From Archaeoglobi archaeon JdFR-42 (GTDB lineage Archaea; Halobacteriota; Archaeoglobi; Archaeoglobales; JdFR-42), in NCBI GenBank assembly GCA_002010305.1, contig MTND01000002.1:1-51710 (forward strand): DNA of 51,710 bases. Direction: 5' to 3'. The translations under genes were made by a program, and so were the position numbers. Numbering within the stretch: position 1 is the stretch's first letter; each line of letters starts with the position of its first letter. Shown in pieces: positions 34,028 to 43,404 of this stretch. The notes beneath the pieces were generated by a model that worked only from the letters and a program-made list of their open reading frames with translations, searched no databases and was not told where the DNA came from.

Positions 34028-35118
34028 CCCATGACGAATTTATATACTGCCTCCTCTTTTGGTACTTTTCCAACTCCTTCCTCCTCTTTTTCAGGATGCA
34101 CATCATTGATAAACCGGAGGTCAAATATTTCCTCTCTGGTGAGAATATTTTTGGCGTATCCGGACTCATAAAGAGATCGAGAGAATTTTTCAGAGGCTTG
34201 GATGTAATCTTCACTGATTTTTGCACAGTACCTTGGAGCTAGATCAAAGGAAGTCATGATAATCTTTTTGTCAAGTTTAAGCTCTTTTGATGCAAAATCG
34301 GCAGCCACATCAGGGTACATCATTATGAATCGAGAGGCCATGACATGGATTTTAACGAATTCTCTGACAAAGTCCGGGTAATCTCTTGTAAGGTCGGTAT
34401 GTATGGCCAGACAGCAGCATGGAGCATTCCACCACAGGTGCTGGGCGTCGATAATTATTTCTGTGTTTCCTCTGCTGAGAGACACTGCATTAAAGGGAGG
34501 CCATACAACCATGGCGTCGATCTCTCTCTCTTCCAGAAGATCTGGAAGAGACGGAACTGTATTGTAATTCACCAAAAATATATCTTCACCATCTTTCATC
34601 CCCGCACGTCTGACAAGGTCTCTCACTTCAGCATCTTCAATTGAACCTCTTGGGGGTATACCTATTTTTTTGCCTTTGAACTGCCTGATGGTGGCCAGTT
34701 CATCTCCCCCCATCTCATACACATCTTTGTATCCATCCTCTTTTCTTGCAATGAACTGATCCCCGAGAACGTGAGTGGAAGCTACAGCCTTCATAGGGAC
34801 GCCCTTATCGATTCCTATCATCAGAGGGGGCACTCCAAGGTACCCGATCTGGATCTGATTCTGGGCAAAAGCTTGGACAATGGCTGGGCCAGCATTGTAC
34901 ATACTCCATTGTGTCTGAATCCCCATGTGGTTCTCTACAAGTCTGGCTGGTTTTGTAACGATCCATGCCTGACAGAGAGCTGGCAGATGTCCTATACTCA
35001 GAGTCTCAGGTCTTTTTATTTTTCGGTCAGTACAGCCCGTAACACTTATTGTCAGGAATCCAGTAGCCAGTATGCCTGTGTTTTTCAAAAAATCTCTTCT
35101 TGTAAGCTTTTTATTCAT
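34024..35118 (-). CDS. ABC transporter substrate-binding lipoprotein (NMT1/TauA-like)
   Basis: This is the 364-residue extracellular binding protein of the transporter. The N terminus has a Tat-like LTRRDFLKNTG followed by a hydrophobic stretch and a lipobox-like SVTGC, so it is probably exported folded and anchored by lipid. The body follows the NMT1/THI5/TauA pattern: IGHLPALCQAWIVTKPA, QFKGKKIGIPPRGSIEDAEVRD, and DAMVVWPPFNAVSL. An odd run of three cysteines occurs in WWNAPCCCLAIH near 240. The ligand may be a sulfonate, taurine, nitrate, or a pyrimidine; sequence alone cannot tell. A strong GGAGGAGG precedes ATG 35118, and two palindromic operators lie upstream. Confidence 0.9.
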   Translation of the reverse strand: MNKKLTRRDFLKNTGILATGFLTISVTGCTDRKIKRPETLSIGHLPALCQAWIVTKPARLVENHMGIQTQWSMYNAGPAIVQAFAQNQIQIGYLGVPPLMIGIDKGVPMKAVASTHVLGDQFIARKEDGYKDVYEMGGDELATIRQFKGKKIGIPPRGSIEDAEVRDLVRRAGMKDGEDIFLVNYNTVPSLPDLLEEREIDAMVVWPPFNAVSLSRGNTEIIIDAQHLWWNAPCCCLAIHTDLTRDYPDFVREFVKIHVMASRFIMMYPDVAADFASKELKLDKKIIMTSFDLAPRYCAKISEDYIQASEKFSRSLYESGYAKNILTREEIFDLRFINDVHPEKEEEGVGKVPKEEAVYKFVMG

Positions 35119-35142
35119 TTATCCTCCTCCTACCAGATTGTA

Positions 35143-35162
35143 TTGTCAACTACCGTTGACAA
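35143..35162. promoter_or_regulatory. Palindromic operator 1 (TTGTCAAC half-site)
   Basis: TTGTCAAC, TACC, GTTGACAA is a perfect 8+8 palindrome with a four-base spacer. It lies 25 bases before ATG 35118. On the minus strand a TATA-like AATATAG sits near 35182-35188, so this site falls at or near the expected transcription start, a position suited to repression. Confidence 0.65.
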
Positions 35163-35180
35163 GTAGTAAAGCCATCTTTA

Positions 35181-36236
35181 CTATATTGTCAATCTAAATT
35201 GACGATTTGAATTTGTAAACCACTGGTTTGCAATATTAAGGTCTTTTCCACATTCAGGGCAAGATGGATCATGATGGATTATATCAACACTGTTAAAAAA
35301 AGGACAATGCTGACTGAAATCTCCACTTTTTGGTGTAGACTTTCTTGAGATTATCATGGTTCCACATTCAGGGCAATGAGTATCTTGGTTTTTTTCAGTG
35401 TAGACAAAATCAAGATACTTTTTTGCCTCTTTTCGAAGAGCTTCGATTATCTCAGATGAAACTGCTGGACCTGAAAATTTTAATGCCGGCTTGACAGTGA
35501 ATATGTGGAGTGGTACACTGGGTGAAAGTTTTTTAGCCATCCACCTGCTAAGATCTCCGATCTCATCCCTTTTGTCATTAAATCCTCTGACGACAGGGAA
35601 GGTAATCTCAAGATGTGTTTGACTTTCCCATGTGGATATAATGGTCTCCTTGACCGTTTCAAGATTTCCTCCAAGTCTTTGATATCCATTCTTTTTGAAT
35701 GACTTAATATCCACATTCATCGCATCGGTTTTTTTAAGAAGCTTAGATAGTGGTTCAGGCATAATCATACCATTGGTGTTAAGTGCAGTAAACATGGAAC
35801 CTGCTCCTGAAAAAGTATCCATCACAAACTCATAACAGACGACAGGCTCATTTACTGAAAAAGCAATTCCATCCATCTTTGCTACAATAGCATGATTGAT
35901 TATTTCCTCTGGAGATAGATTTTTCATTGGTATCCCATTCCAGGAGTGGGCCTGAGTATAGTTCTGGCAGTAAAAGCAGTTCATATTACATCCAAAACTA
36001 CCGACAGACAGAACTTTACTTCCTGGTCTGTAATGGAAGATTATTCTGTTCTCGATGGCGTCACACAACAGAGCTGTTACCATTGCGTGATTAGTAGATC
36101 TGATATTACCACGGAAGTTCTCTCTAACCCCACAGCGCCCAAACTGACCAGAAGGAATAATGCAGGCATGTGGACAAAGGTTACAGGTCGTGGAATGAGA
36201 CTCATCCTTCATTTTCAATATTTTACTAAGAGGCAC
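35181..36236 (-). CDS. AmmeMemoRadiSam-type radical SAM enzyme
   Basis: This 351-residue radical SAM protein resembles pyruvate formate-lyase activating enzymes and the AmmeMemoRadiSam system enzyme. It has an N-terminal cysteine set TTCNLCPHACIIPSGQFGRCGVREN. The cluster motif CNMNCFYCQNY lies near 85, binding the 4Fe-4S cluster that cleaves SAM. A C-terminal pair of zinc knuckles follows, CPECGTMI near 285 and CPECGKDL near 325, an extension that may bind a partner. No AMMECR1 or Memo gene is nearby, so it is an orphan here. GTG 36236 is favoured by an upstream TATA-like element; ATG 36212 is an alternative. It may share the operators downstream but is not clearly in the ABC operon. Confidence 0.82.
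   Translation of the reverse strand: MPLSKILKMKDESHSTTCNLCPHACIIPSGQFGRCGVRENFRGNIRSTNHAMVTALLCDAIENRIIFHYRPGSKVLSVGSFGCNMNCFYCQNYTQAHSWNGIPMKNLSPEEIINHAIVAKMDGIAFSVNEPVVCYEFVMDTFSGAGSMFTALNTNGMIMPEPLSKLLKKTDAMNVDIKSFKKNGYQRLGGNLETVKETIISTWESQTHLEITFPVVRGFNDKRDEIGDLSRWMAKKLSPSVPLHIFTVKPALKFSGPAVSSEIIEALRKEAKKYLDFVYTEKNQDTHCPECGTMIISRKSTPKSGDFSQHCPFFNSVDIIHHDPSCPECGKDLNIANQWFTNSNRQFRLTI
35186..35205. promoter_or_regulatory. Palindromic operator 2 (TTGTCAAT half-site)
   Basis: TTGTCAAT, CTAA, ATTGACGA matches the same plan with seven of eight arms paired. It overlaps the TATA/BRE region of the ABC operon and the last codons of the radical SAM gene. Its centre is 43 bases from operator 1, about four helical turns, so two dimers would bind on the same face. 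Confidence 0.6.
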
Positions 36237-36350
36237 AATGAATATTAATCTTTCGATACAATTAGAATATTTTTGAGTTTTTTATTACAATAAGAAAACT
36301 AGCATCAAAGGCAAAACATTTTTATTATCTTTTGTTCTGACTGCTCATAA

Positions 36351-37430
36351 ATGGATTTACAGGAAGAGATACGGAAAATTGAGGAAGAGATACGAGATAC
36401 TCCATATAACAAAGCTACTCAGCATCATATTGGTAAGTTGAAAGCCAAGCTCGCCAGATTACGAGAACAGCTAGAAAAAAGGGAGACAAGAGGTAGTGGG
36501 AAGGGATACGCAGTTAGGAAAGAGGGAGATGCCACTGTAGTACTTCTGGGCTATCCATCGGTCGGGAAAAGTACGCTACTTAATAGATTGACTAATGCAA
36601 AATCAGAAACGGCTGATTACCCATTTACCACAATAGATGTTATCCCAGGGATAATGGACTATAAGGGGGCGAGAATTCAACTCCTAGATGTACCAGGTAT
36701 CATTGAAGGTGCATCTAAGGGAAAAGGTAGAGGGAGGGAAGTACTATCTGTCGTTAGGAATGCTGATTTGATAATAATCGTGACAGACATTTTCAACACC
36801 TATCAAGTAGATATTGTAGAAAAGGAGTTATATAATGTAGGAATACGTTTGAATGAGACTCCCCCAGCCGTAGCGATCAGGCGAAAAGAAACCGGAGGGA
36901 TATTGATAACAAAAATGGGTGAAGTGAGATTATCTGACAGAACTATCAAAACCATTTTGATGGAAAACCGGATACACAATGCTGACATCGTAATTCGAGA
37001 GGACATCACGGAAGATCAATTAATTGATGCGATCATGGGTAATAGAAAATATTTGCCAGGACTAGTAGTTGTTAATAAAGTTGATCTTATGGATGAGGGT
37101 CACTTGAAGGACATTTTGGCAAAAAAGTGGATTCCTGTGTCTGCTGTGTCAGGGTATAATCTGGATTTTTTGAAGGAGAGGATATATGAAAACCTTGGGT
37201 TTATTAGGGTGTATCTTAAACCAAAAAATGAAAAGCCTGATTTTGATGAACCTTTGATAGTGAGGAGAGGTGCCACTATCAGAGATGTTTGTTCGAAAAT
37301 ACACAGAGACATGGTGCGGAATTTTCGATATGCAAAAGTCTGGGGCAATTCTGCAAGATTTGGAGGTCAGCGAGTTGGACTGGATCATAGAGTGTCCGAT
37401 GAAGACATTGTTACAATTTATACAAAATAA
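36351..37430 (+). CDS. DRG-family GTPase (Obg-like with TGS domain)
   Basis: This is a 359-residue translational GTPase. An N-terminal helical region (LQEEIRKIEEEIRDTPYNKATQHHIGKLKAKLARLREQLEK) is followed by G1 GYPSVGKSTLLNRLTNA near 66, G2 with TTIDV, G3 LLDVPGIIEGA near 105, G4 VVNKVD near 240 and a C-terminal TGS domain from about 285 to the end. DRG proteins bind ribosomes and act in stress or elongation. A TATA-like TTTTTATTAT lies about 25 bases upstream, so the transcript is probably leaderless. Confidence 0.96.
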   Translation: MDLQEEIRKIEEEIRDTPYNKATQHHIGKLKAKLARLREQLEKRETRGSGKGYAVRKEGDATVVLLGYPSVGKSTLLNRLTNAKSETADYPFTTIDVIPGIMDYKGARIQLLDVPGIIEGASKGKGRGREVLSVVRNADLIIIVTDIFNTYQVDIVEKELYNVGIRLNETPPAVAIRRKETGGILITKMGEVRLSDRTIKTILMENRIHNADIVIREDITEDQLIDAIMGNRKYLPGLVVVNKVDLMDEGHLKDILAKKWIPVSAVSGYNLDFLKERIYENLGFIRVYLKPKNEKPDFDEPLIVRRGATIRDVCSKIHRDMVRNFRYAKVWGNSARFGGQRVGLDHRVSDEDIVTIYTK

Positions 37431-37467
37431 AAACAGGTTATTAGGATTATAACTCCTTTCACTGGTC

Positions 37468-38331
37468 TTACTGTTTTTTGAATTCAAGCATGTTGATAAG
37501 TTTGGGGTACATGAAATCTGGCCGAATATTAAGGCGCTCGATATCTCTTTCCTCGTTAACTCCACTCAGCACAAGAACAGTTAAGGCTTTTACTTTTTTA
37601 CCTCCAGCTACATCCGTTTCAAGCTGATCTCCTATCACGACACTCTTTTCAGTAGAAACACCAAGTTTTTTTGCTGCAACAGTGAATATCACAGGAGAAG
37701 GTTTGCCCACAATGACATCGGGCATTCTTCCTGTCATCCAGTACAGGGCTCCAATCATCATCCCGGTGCCAGGAGTGACTCCCTTACTTCCAGGAAAAAT
37801 CTTGTCAGGATTTGTTGCTATATACTTGATCCCGGAACGGACAGCCCTCAATGCGAGAGTTATTTTATCGAAAGTTAAATCGGGATCTGAACCCACGACG
37901 AGATAATCTGCGTTCTGATAGTCATCGACTATCTCCAGACCAGCCAATTCGATCTCTTCTTTAAGTCCATTAGCTCCAATTAAAAAGATCTTTGCTTCTG
38001 GATTTTCACTCTGTATAAATTCTGCTGTACTGGATGTGGCAAGGACAAATTCTTCTGCAGAGGCCGGGATTTTGTTGGCCTTGAACTTCTTCATATAAGC
38101 TCTACGACTCATAGTTGAGTTGTTGGATAAAAAAATTAATTTTTTCCCACCTTTTTTTAATCTTTGGATGGCCTCTCTCGATCCCTCGATTATCCTGTTC
38201 CCCCTAAATATCACACCATCTACATCGATAATAAAGGCATCTCGATGTAGTGGGTGTAGTACCCCTTTTTCCTTTATTTTTTTCAAAGTCTCTATAGCAG
38301 GACTGTCCGGGAAAAGTCTTACAGAGCTCAT
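37468..38331 (-). CDS. HAD-IIA family phosphatase (NagD-like)
   Basis: This 287-residue hydrolase has the HAD motifs FIIDVDGVIFRG near 32, with nucleophile Asp; IFLSNNSTMSRR near 65; lysine near VGKPSPVIFTVA; and VVIGDQLETDVAGG near 235. The cap is of C2/IIA type. It likely acts on a small phosphorylated metabolite; the family includes glycerol-1-phosphate, phosphoglycolate and nucleotide phosphatases. It is convergent with the DRG gene and divergent from the ribonucleotide reductase. A TATA box about 28 bases from the start suggests a leaderless transcript. Confidence 0.93.
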   Translation of the reverse strand: MSSVRLFPDSPAIETLKKIKEKGVLHPLHRDAFIIDVDGVIFRGNRIIEGSREAIQRLKKGGKKLIFLSNNSTMSRRAYMKKFKANKIPASAEEFVLATSSTAEFIQSENPEAKIFLIGANGLKEEIELAGLEIVDDYQNADYLVVGSDPDLTFDKITLALRAVRSGIKYIATNPDKIFPGSKGVTPGTGMMIGALYWMTGRMPDVIVGKPSPVIFTVAAKKLGVSTEKSVVIGDQLETDVAGGKKVKALTVLVLSGVNEERDIERLNIRPDFMYPKLINMLEFKKQ

Positions 38332-38486
38332 ATGACGTCAAAGCAAATCTTTTATGCTTTATAAACTATGCCCTTTCATCTGAAATTCCACTTCAGCAGG
38401 TAAACATTTAAATTGAAGTATTCCATTAGTTTCAGACTGTATACAATGTTTATTAATGTATAGTGTTTGTCCTATCAGGGGGCAGT

Positions 38487-40739
38487 ATGATGGAGCTGAC
38501 GAAAACAGCAGAAACCGTGCTAAAAAAACGATACCTGCTAAAGGATGAGCAGGGGAATGTGGTTGAGACACCAGAAGAGATGGTAGATCGGGTTGCAAGC
38601 AATATAGCTCTTGCAGAAGAGCAGTATGGAGGAGATGTTGAATCCATACGGAAGAAATTCTATGAAATAATGTACAATCAGGAATTTATGCCCAATTCAC
38701 CGACTTTGATGAATGCTGGTACACCCCTGCAACAGCTATCTGCATGTTTTGTTTTGCCTGTGGAAGACTCAATGGATGGGATATTTAAGTCCTTGAGAGA
38801 TATGGCTGTTATACAGAAAAGTGGTGGTGGTACAGGTTTTAGCTTTTCAAAGCTCAGGCCAAAAGGAGATGTAGTAAAATCCACCATGGGTGTTGCAAGT
38901 GGACCCGTATCCTTTATGAAAATATTTGATTCGGCTACTGAGCAAATCAAACAAGGCGGTAAACGTAGAGGAGCCAATATGGGCATTTTGAGAGTTGATC
39001 ACCCAGATATAGAGGAATTTATCACTGCAAAACGAGAAGAAGGGGTTCTTAGGAATTTCAACATTTCAGTTGCGGTCACTGACAGGTTCATGAAAGCGTT
39101 AGAGGAGGATGGAGAATATGAGCTGATTAATCCACGAGATGGGTCTGTGAGCGGAAAGATGCGGGCTAAAAAAATCTTTGATTTGATTGTAGACGGTGCA
39201 TGGAGGAATGGAGAGCCAGGAGTAGTGTTTATTGATGAGATAGATCGTCATAATCCAACTCCCCATATTGGAGAAATTGAGTCTACTAATCCCTGCGGTG
39301 AACAACCCCTTCTCCCATATGAATCCTGTAATCTCGGGAGTATAAATCTCTCTAGGTTTGTGGAAAAGAAAAAGATCAGCTGGAAGAGATTGAAGGAAGT
39401 TGTGCATCTGGCAGTCAGATTTCTAGATAATGTGATCGACATGAATCACTATCCACTACCTGAAATCGAAGAACTGACCAAAGGAAACCGTAAGATAGGC
39501 CTTGGTGTAATGGGATTCGCAGATATGCTGATAAAACTGGGCATACCCTACGATTCAGATGAAGGTGTAAAAATGGGAGAGAAAGTCATGAAATTCATCC
39601 AGGAAGAATCTCACAAAGCGTCCATGGATCTGGCTGAAGAAAGAGGTACCTTTCCCAACTGGAAGGGAAGTGTATGGGAAAAGGAAGGTATAAAGATACG
39701 TAATGCTACCACGACAACCATTGCTCCTACAGGGACCATCTCGATTATTGCCAGATGCAGCAGTGGAATCGAGCCTCTGTTTGCCATAGCCTTCAAACGG
39801 TCTAACATCTTGGATGGTGAAGAATTTGTTGAAGTTAACTCCCTTTTTGAGGAAGTGGCTGTGGCTGAAGGATTTTACAGTGAAGAACTCATGGAAAAGG
39901 TTGCAGAAAAAGGTTCAATCCAGTCAATTGATGAGATCCCAGAACATGTGAGGAAAGTTTTTGTTACTGCACTCGATATTGCTCCAGAATGGCATGTCAG
40001 GATGCAAGCGGCTTTCCAGAAATACACGGATAATGCAGTCTCTAAGACAATAAACCTCCCCAATCATGCAACAAGGCAAGATGTGGCTGAGGCCTTCTTA
40101 CTGGCCTACAACCTTAAATGTAAAGGCATCACCGTTTACCGGGATGGTAGCCGTGAACAGCAGGTGTTGAGAACCAAGGAGACTGAAAAAAAGAAGAAAG
40201 TTAAGCTGACTCAACCGTATTCGAGACCCATAGAACCGAGACCCCGTCCAACTGTTACCAACGGAAAAACCATTGAAACTCAAACAGGTTGTGGCAGCTT
40301 GTATATAACCATCAATGAAGATAAGTATGGCCTTGCAGAAGTATTTGTTCAGCTCGGAAAATCGGGTGGTTGTGCAGCCTCACAGACAGAAGCCATAGGT
40401 CGATTGATATCCATAGCCCTAAGGTCTTGGGTTAAGCCAGAGTCCATCATTAAACAGCTCAAAGGTATTAGGTGCCCATCTGTGGGTTTTGACAAGGGAA
40501 ACATAGTTACCTCTTGTGCTGATGCTGTGGCCAAGGTCCTTGAAGGATATCTCAAGGGCGAGTATACTAAACTGACTCCTGATGTTGAAGCCATAAAACC
40601 TCTCACTGAATTTACAAGTGAGGGAGTGGAATCCAATACCAGAATTATAGCTGGGATGTGCCCGGAATGTGGGAATATTCTTGAATACAAGGAAGGATGT
40701 GCAGTGTGCGGGATGTGCGGTTTCACTAAATGCGGATGA
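38487..40739 (+). CDS. nrdJ: Adenosylcobalamin-dependent ribonucleotide reductase (class II)
   Basis: Class II RNR reduces ribonucleotides to deoxyribonucleotides using a B12-generated thiyl radical. The 750 residues have the NrdJ pattern: FMPNSPTLMNAGTPLQQLSACFVLPVEDSM near 70-100, SGGGTGFSFSKLRP near 120, NPCGEQPLLPYESCNLGSINL near 270 with the active-site cysteine and glutamate, and TIAPTGTISIIARCSSGIEPLFA near 415. The C-terminal part ends in a cysteine cluster (CPECGNILEYKEGCAVCGMCGFTKCG) that is a zinc/redox tail. The ribosome binding site AGGGGGC places the start at ATG 38487 or 38490; the GTG at 38463 lies before it. No other RNR subunit is needed. Confidence 0.95.
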   Translation: MMELTKTAETVLKKRYLLKDEQGNVVETPEEMVDRVASNIALAEEQYGGDVESIRKKFYEIMYNQEFMPNSPTLMNAGTPLQQLSACFVLPVEDSMDGIFKSLRDMAVIQKSGGGTGFSFSKLRPKGDVVKSTMGVASGPVSFMKIFDSATEQIKQGGKRRGANMGILRVDHPDIEEFITAKREEGVLRNFNISVAVTDRFMKALEEDGEYELINPRDGSVSGKMRAKKIFDLIVDGAWRNGEPGVVFIDEIDRHNPTPHIGEIESTNPCGEQPLLPYESCNLGSINLSRFVEKKKISWKRLKEVVHLAVRFLDNVIDMNHYPLPEIEELTKGNRKIGLGVMGFADMLIKLGIPYDSDEGVKMGEKVMKFIQEESHKASMDLAEERGTFPNWKGSVWEKEGIKIRNATTTTIAPTGTISIIARCSSGIEPLFAIAFKRSNILDGEEFVEVNSLFEEVAVAEGFYSEELMEKVAEKGSIQSIDEIPEHVRKVFVTALDIAPEWHVRMQAAFQKYTDNAVSKTINLPNHATRQDVAEAFLLAYNLKCKGITVYRDGSREQQVLRTKETEKKKKVKLTQPYSRPIEPRPRPTVTNGKTIETQTGCGSLYITINEDKYGLAEVFVQLGKSGGCAASQTEAIGRLISIALRSWVKPESIIKQLKGIRCPSVGFDKGNIVTSCADAVAKVLEGYLKGEYTKLTPDVEAIKPLTEFTSEGVESNTRIIAGMCPECGNILEYKEGCAVCGMCGFTKCG

Positions 40740-40762
40740 TAAATCCATAATATATAATCACA

Positions 40763-40777
40763 TTTTTTCGTTTTTTC
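40763..40777 (+). terminator. T-rich terminator after nrdJ
   Basis: ATTTTTTCGTTTTTT lies 24 bases after the stop codon. T-rich tracts of this kind end archaeal transcripts without a needed hairpin. Confidence 0.5.
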
Positions 40778-40836
40778 TACATCTAGCAATACGAAAAACA
40801 TTATATGGATGGATTTAAAGAGACCAGATTGGGATC

Positions 40837-41928
40837 ATGAGTTGGAAAATTAAACTGGAGCTGATGATTGTAATTCTGGTTTCTGTAATAGTAGCGGTAA
40901 ATGGATTTACCCCAGCCATATCGGTTACCATCTTTCCAGATGATCCTGTTAAGGATGATATAGTTGAAGCCTATATTCAGGGAACTGGGTATGAGAAATA
41001 TGTCTTGGTAGAGTGGTATGCAGAAGGAAAACTCAAAAAATCATCATATCTATATTTTAAAGGATCAAATTTAATCAAAGACAGTTTTCAGGTTGATTTA
41101 TCTGGCTCTTGGGTAGTCCGAGCCATTTCTTTTGATTACTATGATCAGTTCATATTTTCTAAAGAAGTCGGGTTTATAGTGCTAACCCCCTCTGGTGAAA
41201 CGATAACTACGGGGAATGTGACTCTACCCCCTCCATCAATACCTAAAAAACCCTTCTTGCCTGTACTGACACCTACTCCAGTTCCAGAGACAACACCGGT
41301 ACAAGAGGAAGAAGAGGTCAATGAAACTCAGTCACAGGTTAATGAAAGTGAATCACAGGTTAATGAGAGTGAGTTGAATGTCACCCCCTCTCAACCCTCA
41401 ATTGAAATTCCAACCTTTACGTATATGGACGTCTCGTACCCTGAAGAAGTAAGGCCTGGAGAAACTGTTAATGTTAAAATATCTTTTAAGATAAATTTTG
41501 AGACTGAAAAGTCGATAATATCAGCCATCGTGCCAGAGGGATGGAACGCAGAGTCTGTTTCTGCTTCAATCAGCAATTCCACTGGTAATGCAACTCTTAA
41601 AATCGATATACCTGAAGGGGTGGAAGATGGGTCCTATTCTGTGGTTCTTGTAATCTTCACTCCTGTACTGAAGCGAGAGCAAACTCTTCTTTTTACTGTT
41701 AATGCCAGTAGGACTGAGGGGGTAACTTTAGAAGAAAAAATATCGCAAAAGACCGGAGGAAACGAAACAGAGAAGCCAATCTCGTCTGGAACTGTGGAAC
41801 AGAATGAAAGCAAGAAAGAAGAGCCATCCAGTTATTCAGGAGAACAGACACCAGGATTTGAGTTATCCATTGCACTGATAGCCCTTGTGTTGATTGCCAT
41901 TACAAGAGCTATCAGGTTAAAGAAGTAG
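40837..41928 (+). CDS. Secreted Ig-like surface protein with PGF-CTERM anchor
   Basis: This is a 363-residue exported protein. Signal peptide: residues 1-22. Two beta-sandwich-like parts (about 25-125 and 185-285) are joined by a proline/threonine-rich, acidic linker with the repeat SQVNESE. The C terminus reads TPGF followed by a hydrophobic segment and a basic end (RAIRLKK), the plan of PGF-CTERM tails cut and lipid-anchored by archaeosortases; no archaeosortase is in the window. Numerous N-x-S/T sequons suggest N-glycosylation. A TATA box (GATTTAAAG, about 40812-40820) is 25 bases before ATG 40837, so the transcript is leaderless. It stands at the start of the surface island, and could be a scaffold or S-layer-associated protein; the binding partner is unknown. 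Confidence 0.8.
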   Translation: MSWKIKLELMIVILVSVIVAVNGFTPAISVTIFPDDPVKDDIVEAYIQGTGYEKYVLVEWYAEGKLKKSSYLYFKGSNLIKDSFQVDLSGSWVVRAISFDYYDQFIFSKEVGFIVLTPSGETITTGNVTLPPPSIPKKPFLPVLTPTPVPETTPVQEEEEVNETQSQVNESESQVNESELNVTPSQPSIEIPTFTYMDVSYPEEVRPGETVNVKISFKINFETEKSIISAIVPEGWNAESVSASISNSTGNATLKIDIPEGVEDGSYSVVLVIFTPVLKREQTLLFTVNASRTEGVTLEEKISQKTGGNETEKPISSGTVEQNESKKEEPSSYSGEQTPGFELSIALIALVLIAITRAIRLKK

Positions 41929-42198
41929 CCAGAGGGGCAAGTGTATCATTATTTTTCTCAGTAAGTGGGGAGTTTGCCCCCTGAAGGAATACTTGGTATT
42001 GTTGGTTTTAGTTTTTCAACTATTTTTAGATCTTTAAGACCTGTACTTAAAATACGCTTATTGCTCTTTTTAGAATCTATTATGGTAATTGGTAATCCTC
42101 TGATGAATTTGAGTGGTGATATGGATACAAAGAATCTATAAAGAAATTTGAAGAGGGATTTAGATTAAATGTTCTTGGCAATGTAGGGGAGTTGTGAA

Positions 42199-43404
42199 TC
42201 ATCTCTTTCTCTTTATTAGAAAAGCGGTTAACAGCAGAGATATGATGATTGGTGCAATTCCCACTGGTGTTTTTACTGTTTCTTTAAAGTGCTCTTCTTC
42301 GGGTGGAGCATAAGGCAAAGTTATGTTATATTCAACACTCTGTAACTCTCCCTTGATCTCTGGTTTTCCGGTTACAATCCATAAAGTAGTGTTATTGAAA
42401 ATAGCGGACTGGTATACAACAATTGCATTGCCGTTTTGATCAAAAAAGAGGCTTTTCTGATCACATTTGAAATTATATGGGTTCTCAAGGCTGTTAATGT
42501 ATTCAATATTTCTGGAAAGTCTCTCAGGTCTTGTCCAATGAACACCATCTGGTGATCCCATTATGTAAATTTCTTCATTGCCGTTTATGGTGGATGTGAA
42601 GGCAATCCATAGGTTTCCGTCACTATCTGTTTTAGCATCATTGTACAAGCTAAAATTGAATGGAGGCATGTTTGTCAGCCTAGCCGCTTTTGTCCACTTA
42701 ACTCCATCGTTACTGGGGGCTATAAACAGATCATGGTTGTTCATGAGTTCAGTGATGGAATAATTTCCAGTGTATTTGGCATACTGTAACCAGTATTTCC
42801 CATCTACGTCAATTAGTTTACCAAATATAGCATCAGGAGGAATTGCTTTAATTTCTTCACTCCATCGGTCCCCATCATTGGAGTATCTTAGAACAATCAT
42901 GGAACCTTCTTTCCCTATGTTTTTACTGTAAACAACCCAGAATTTCCCTCTCGAATCTTGGTATATGTAGGGATACCAGTCTATGGTTTCATTGCTACCT
43001 GCTATTGGCACGGGATCACTCCAGTGAATTCCCTCTTTGCTTGTGGTGTACATCACATCGTAATCAAACCCGAAAAAAGCATGGGGATTTATAATCTTAT
43101 GACGAGTGAAAACAAGCCTGAAAATACCATTTTGGTCTATTATCATCCACGGATGATAGTCGTTTTCTCTCGTTACAGGGATTTTTAATGGTTTATTCCA
43201 TGTTTCCAGATCCGTAGAGTTCATTGTGTATATGCCATCAGACTTTACGAACACCAACCAGTATGTCCCACTAGAATCCTGAGCCAACACAGGATATTCT
43301 CCCTCTCCTATCATTTTTGGCTCGGTCCATGCCACAACATCGCCTGAGAGTATTAGAAGCAACAATATTACCAGCAATATTAGTATAGATGTCTTCAGAT
43401 TCAT
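42199..43404 (-). CDS. Surface-anchored BNR/sialidase-like beta-propeller protein
   Basis: This is a 401-residue exported protein with an N-terminal signal peptide, a repeat domain of about 340 residues, and a C-terminal membrane segment (TPVGIAPIIISLLLTAFLIKRKR). The repeats carry four Asp-box-like motifs, S-x-D/E-G-x-x-W, seen at SKEGIHW, SNDGDRW, SNDGVKW and SPDGVHW, so a six- or seven-bladed propeller is likely. Such Asp boxes occur in sialidases, but no catalytic residues can be identified; binding or scaffolding at the surface is more likely than glycan hydrolysis. A TATA-like CTTTAAATAA lies about 25 bases before the ATG on the minus strand, so it is leaderless. Its expression is divergent from the giant cytochrome at 43807. 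Confidence 0.75.
   Translation of the reverse strand: MNLKTSILILLVILLLLILSGDVVAWTEPKMIGEGEYPVLAQDSSGTYWLVFVKSDGIYTMNSTDLETWNKPLKIPVTRENDYHPWMIIDQNGIFRLVFTRHKIINPHAFFGFDYDVMYTTSKEGIHWSDPVPIAGSNETIDWYPYIYQDSRGKFWVVYSKNIGKEGSMIVLRYSNDGDRWSEEIKAIPPDAIFGKLIDVDGKYWLQYAKYTGNYSITELMNNHDLFIAPSNDGVKWTKAARLTNMPPFNFSLYNDAKTDSDGNLWIAFTSTINGNEEIYIMGSPDGVHWTRPERLSRNIEYINSLENPYNFKCDQKSLFFDQNGNAIVVYQSAIFNNTTLWIVTGKPEIKGELQSVEYNITLPYAPPEEEHFKETVKTPVGIAPIIISLLLTAFLIKRKR

Noticed and set aside
41934-41980. GGGGCAA/TTGCCCC inverted repeat after the PGF-CTERM gene as terminator
   Set aside because: The loop is more than 30 bases and no T-tract follows at once; too weak to annotate.
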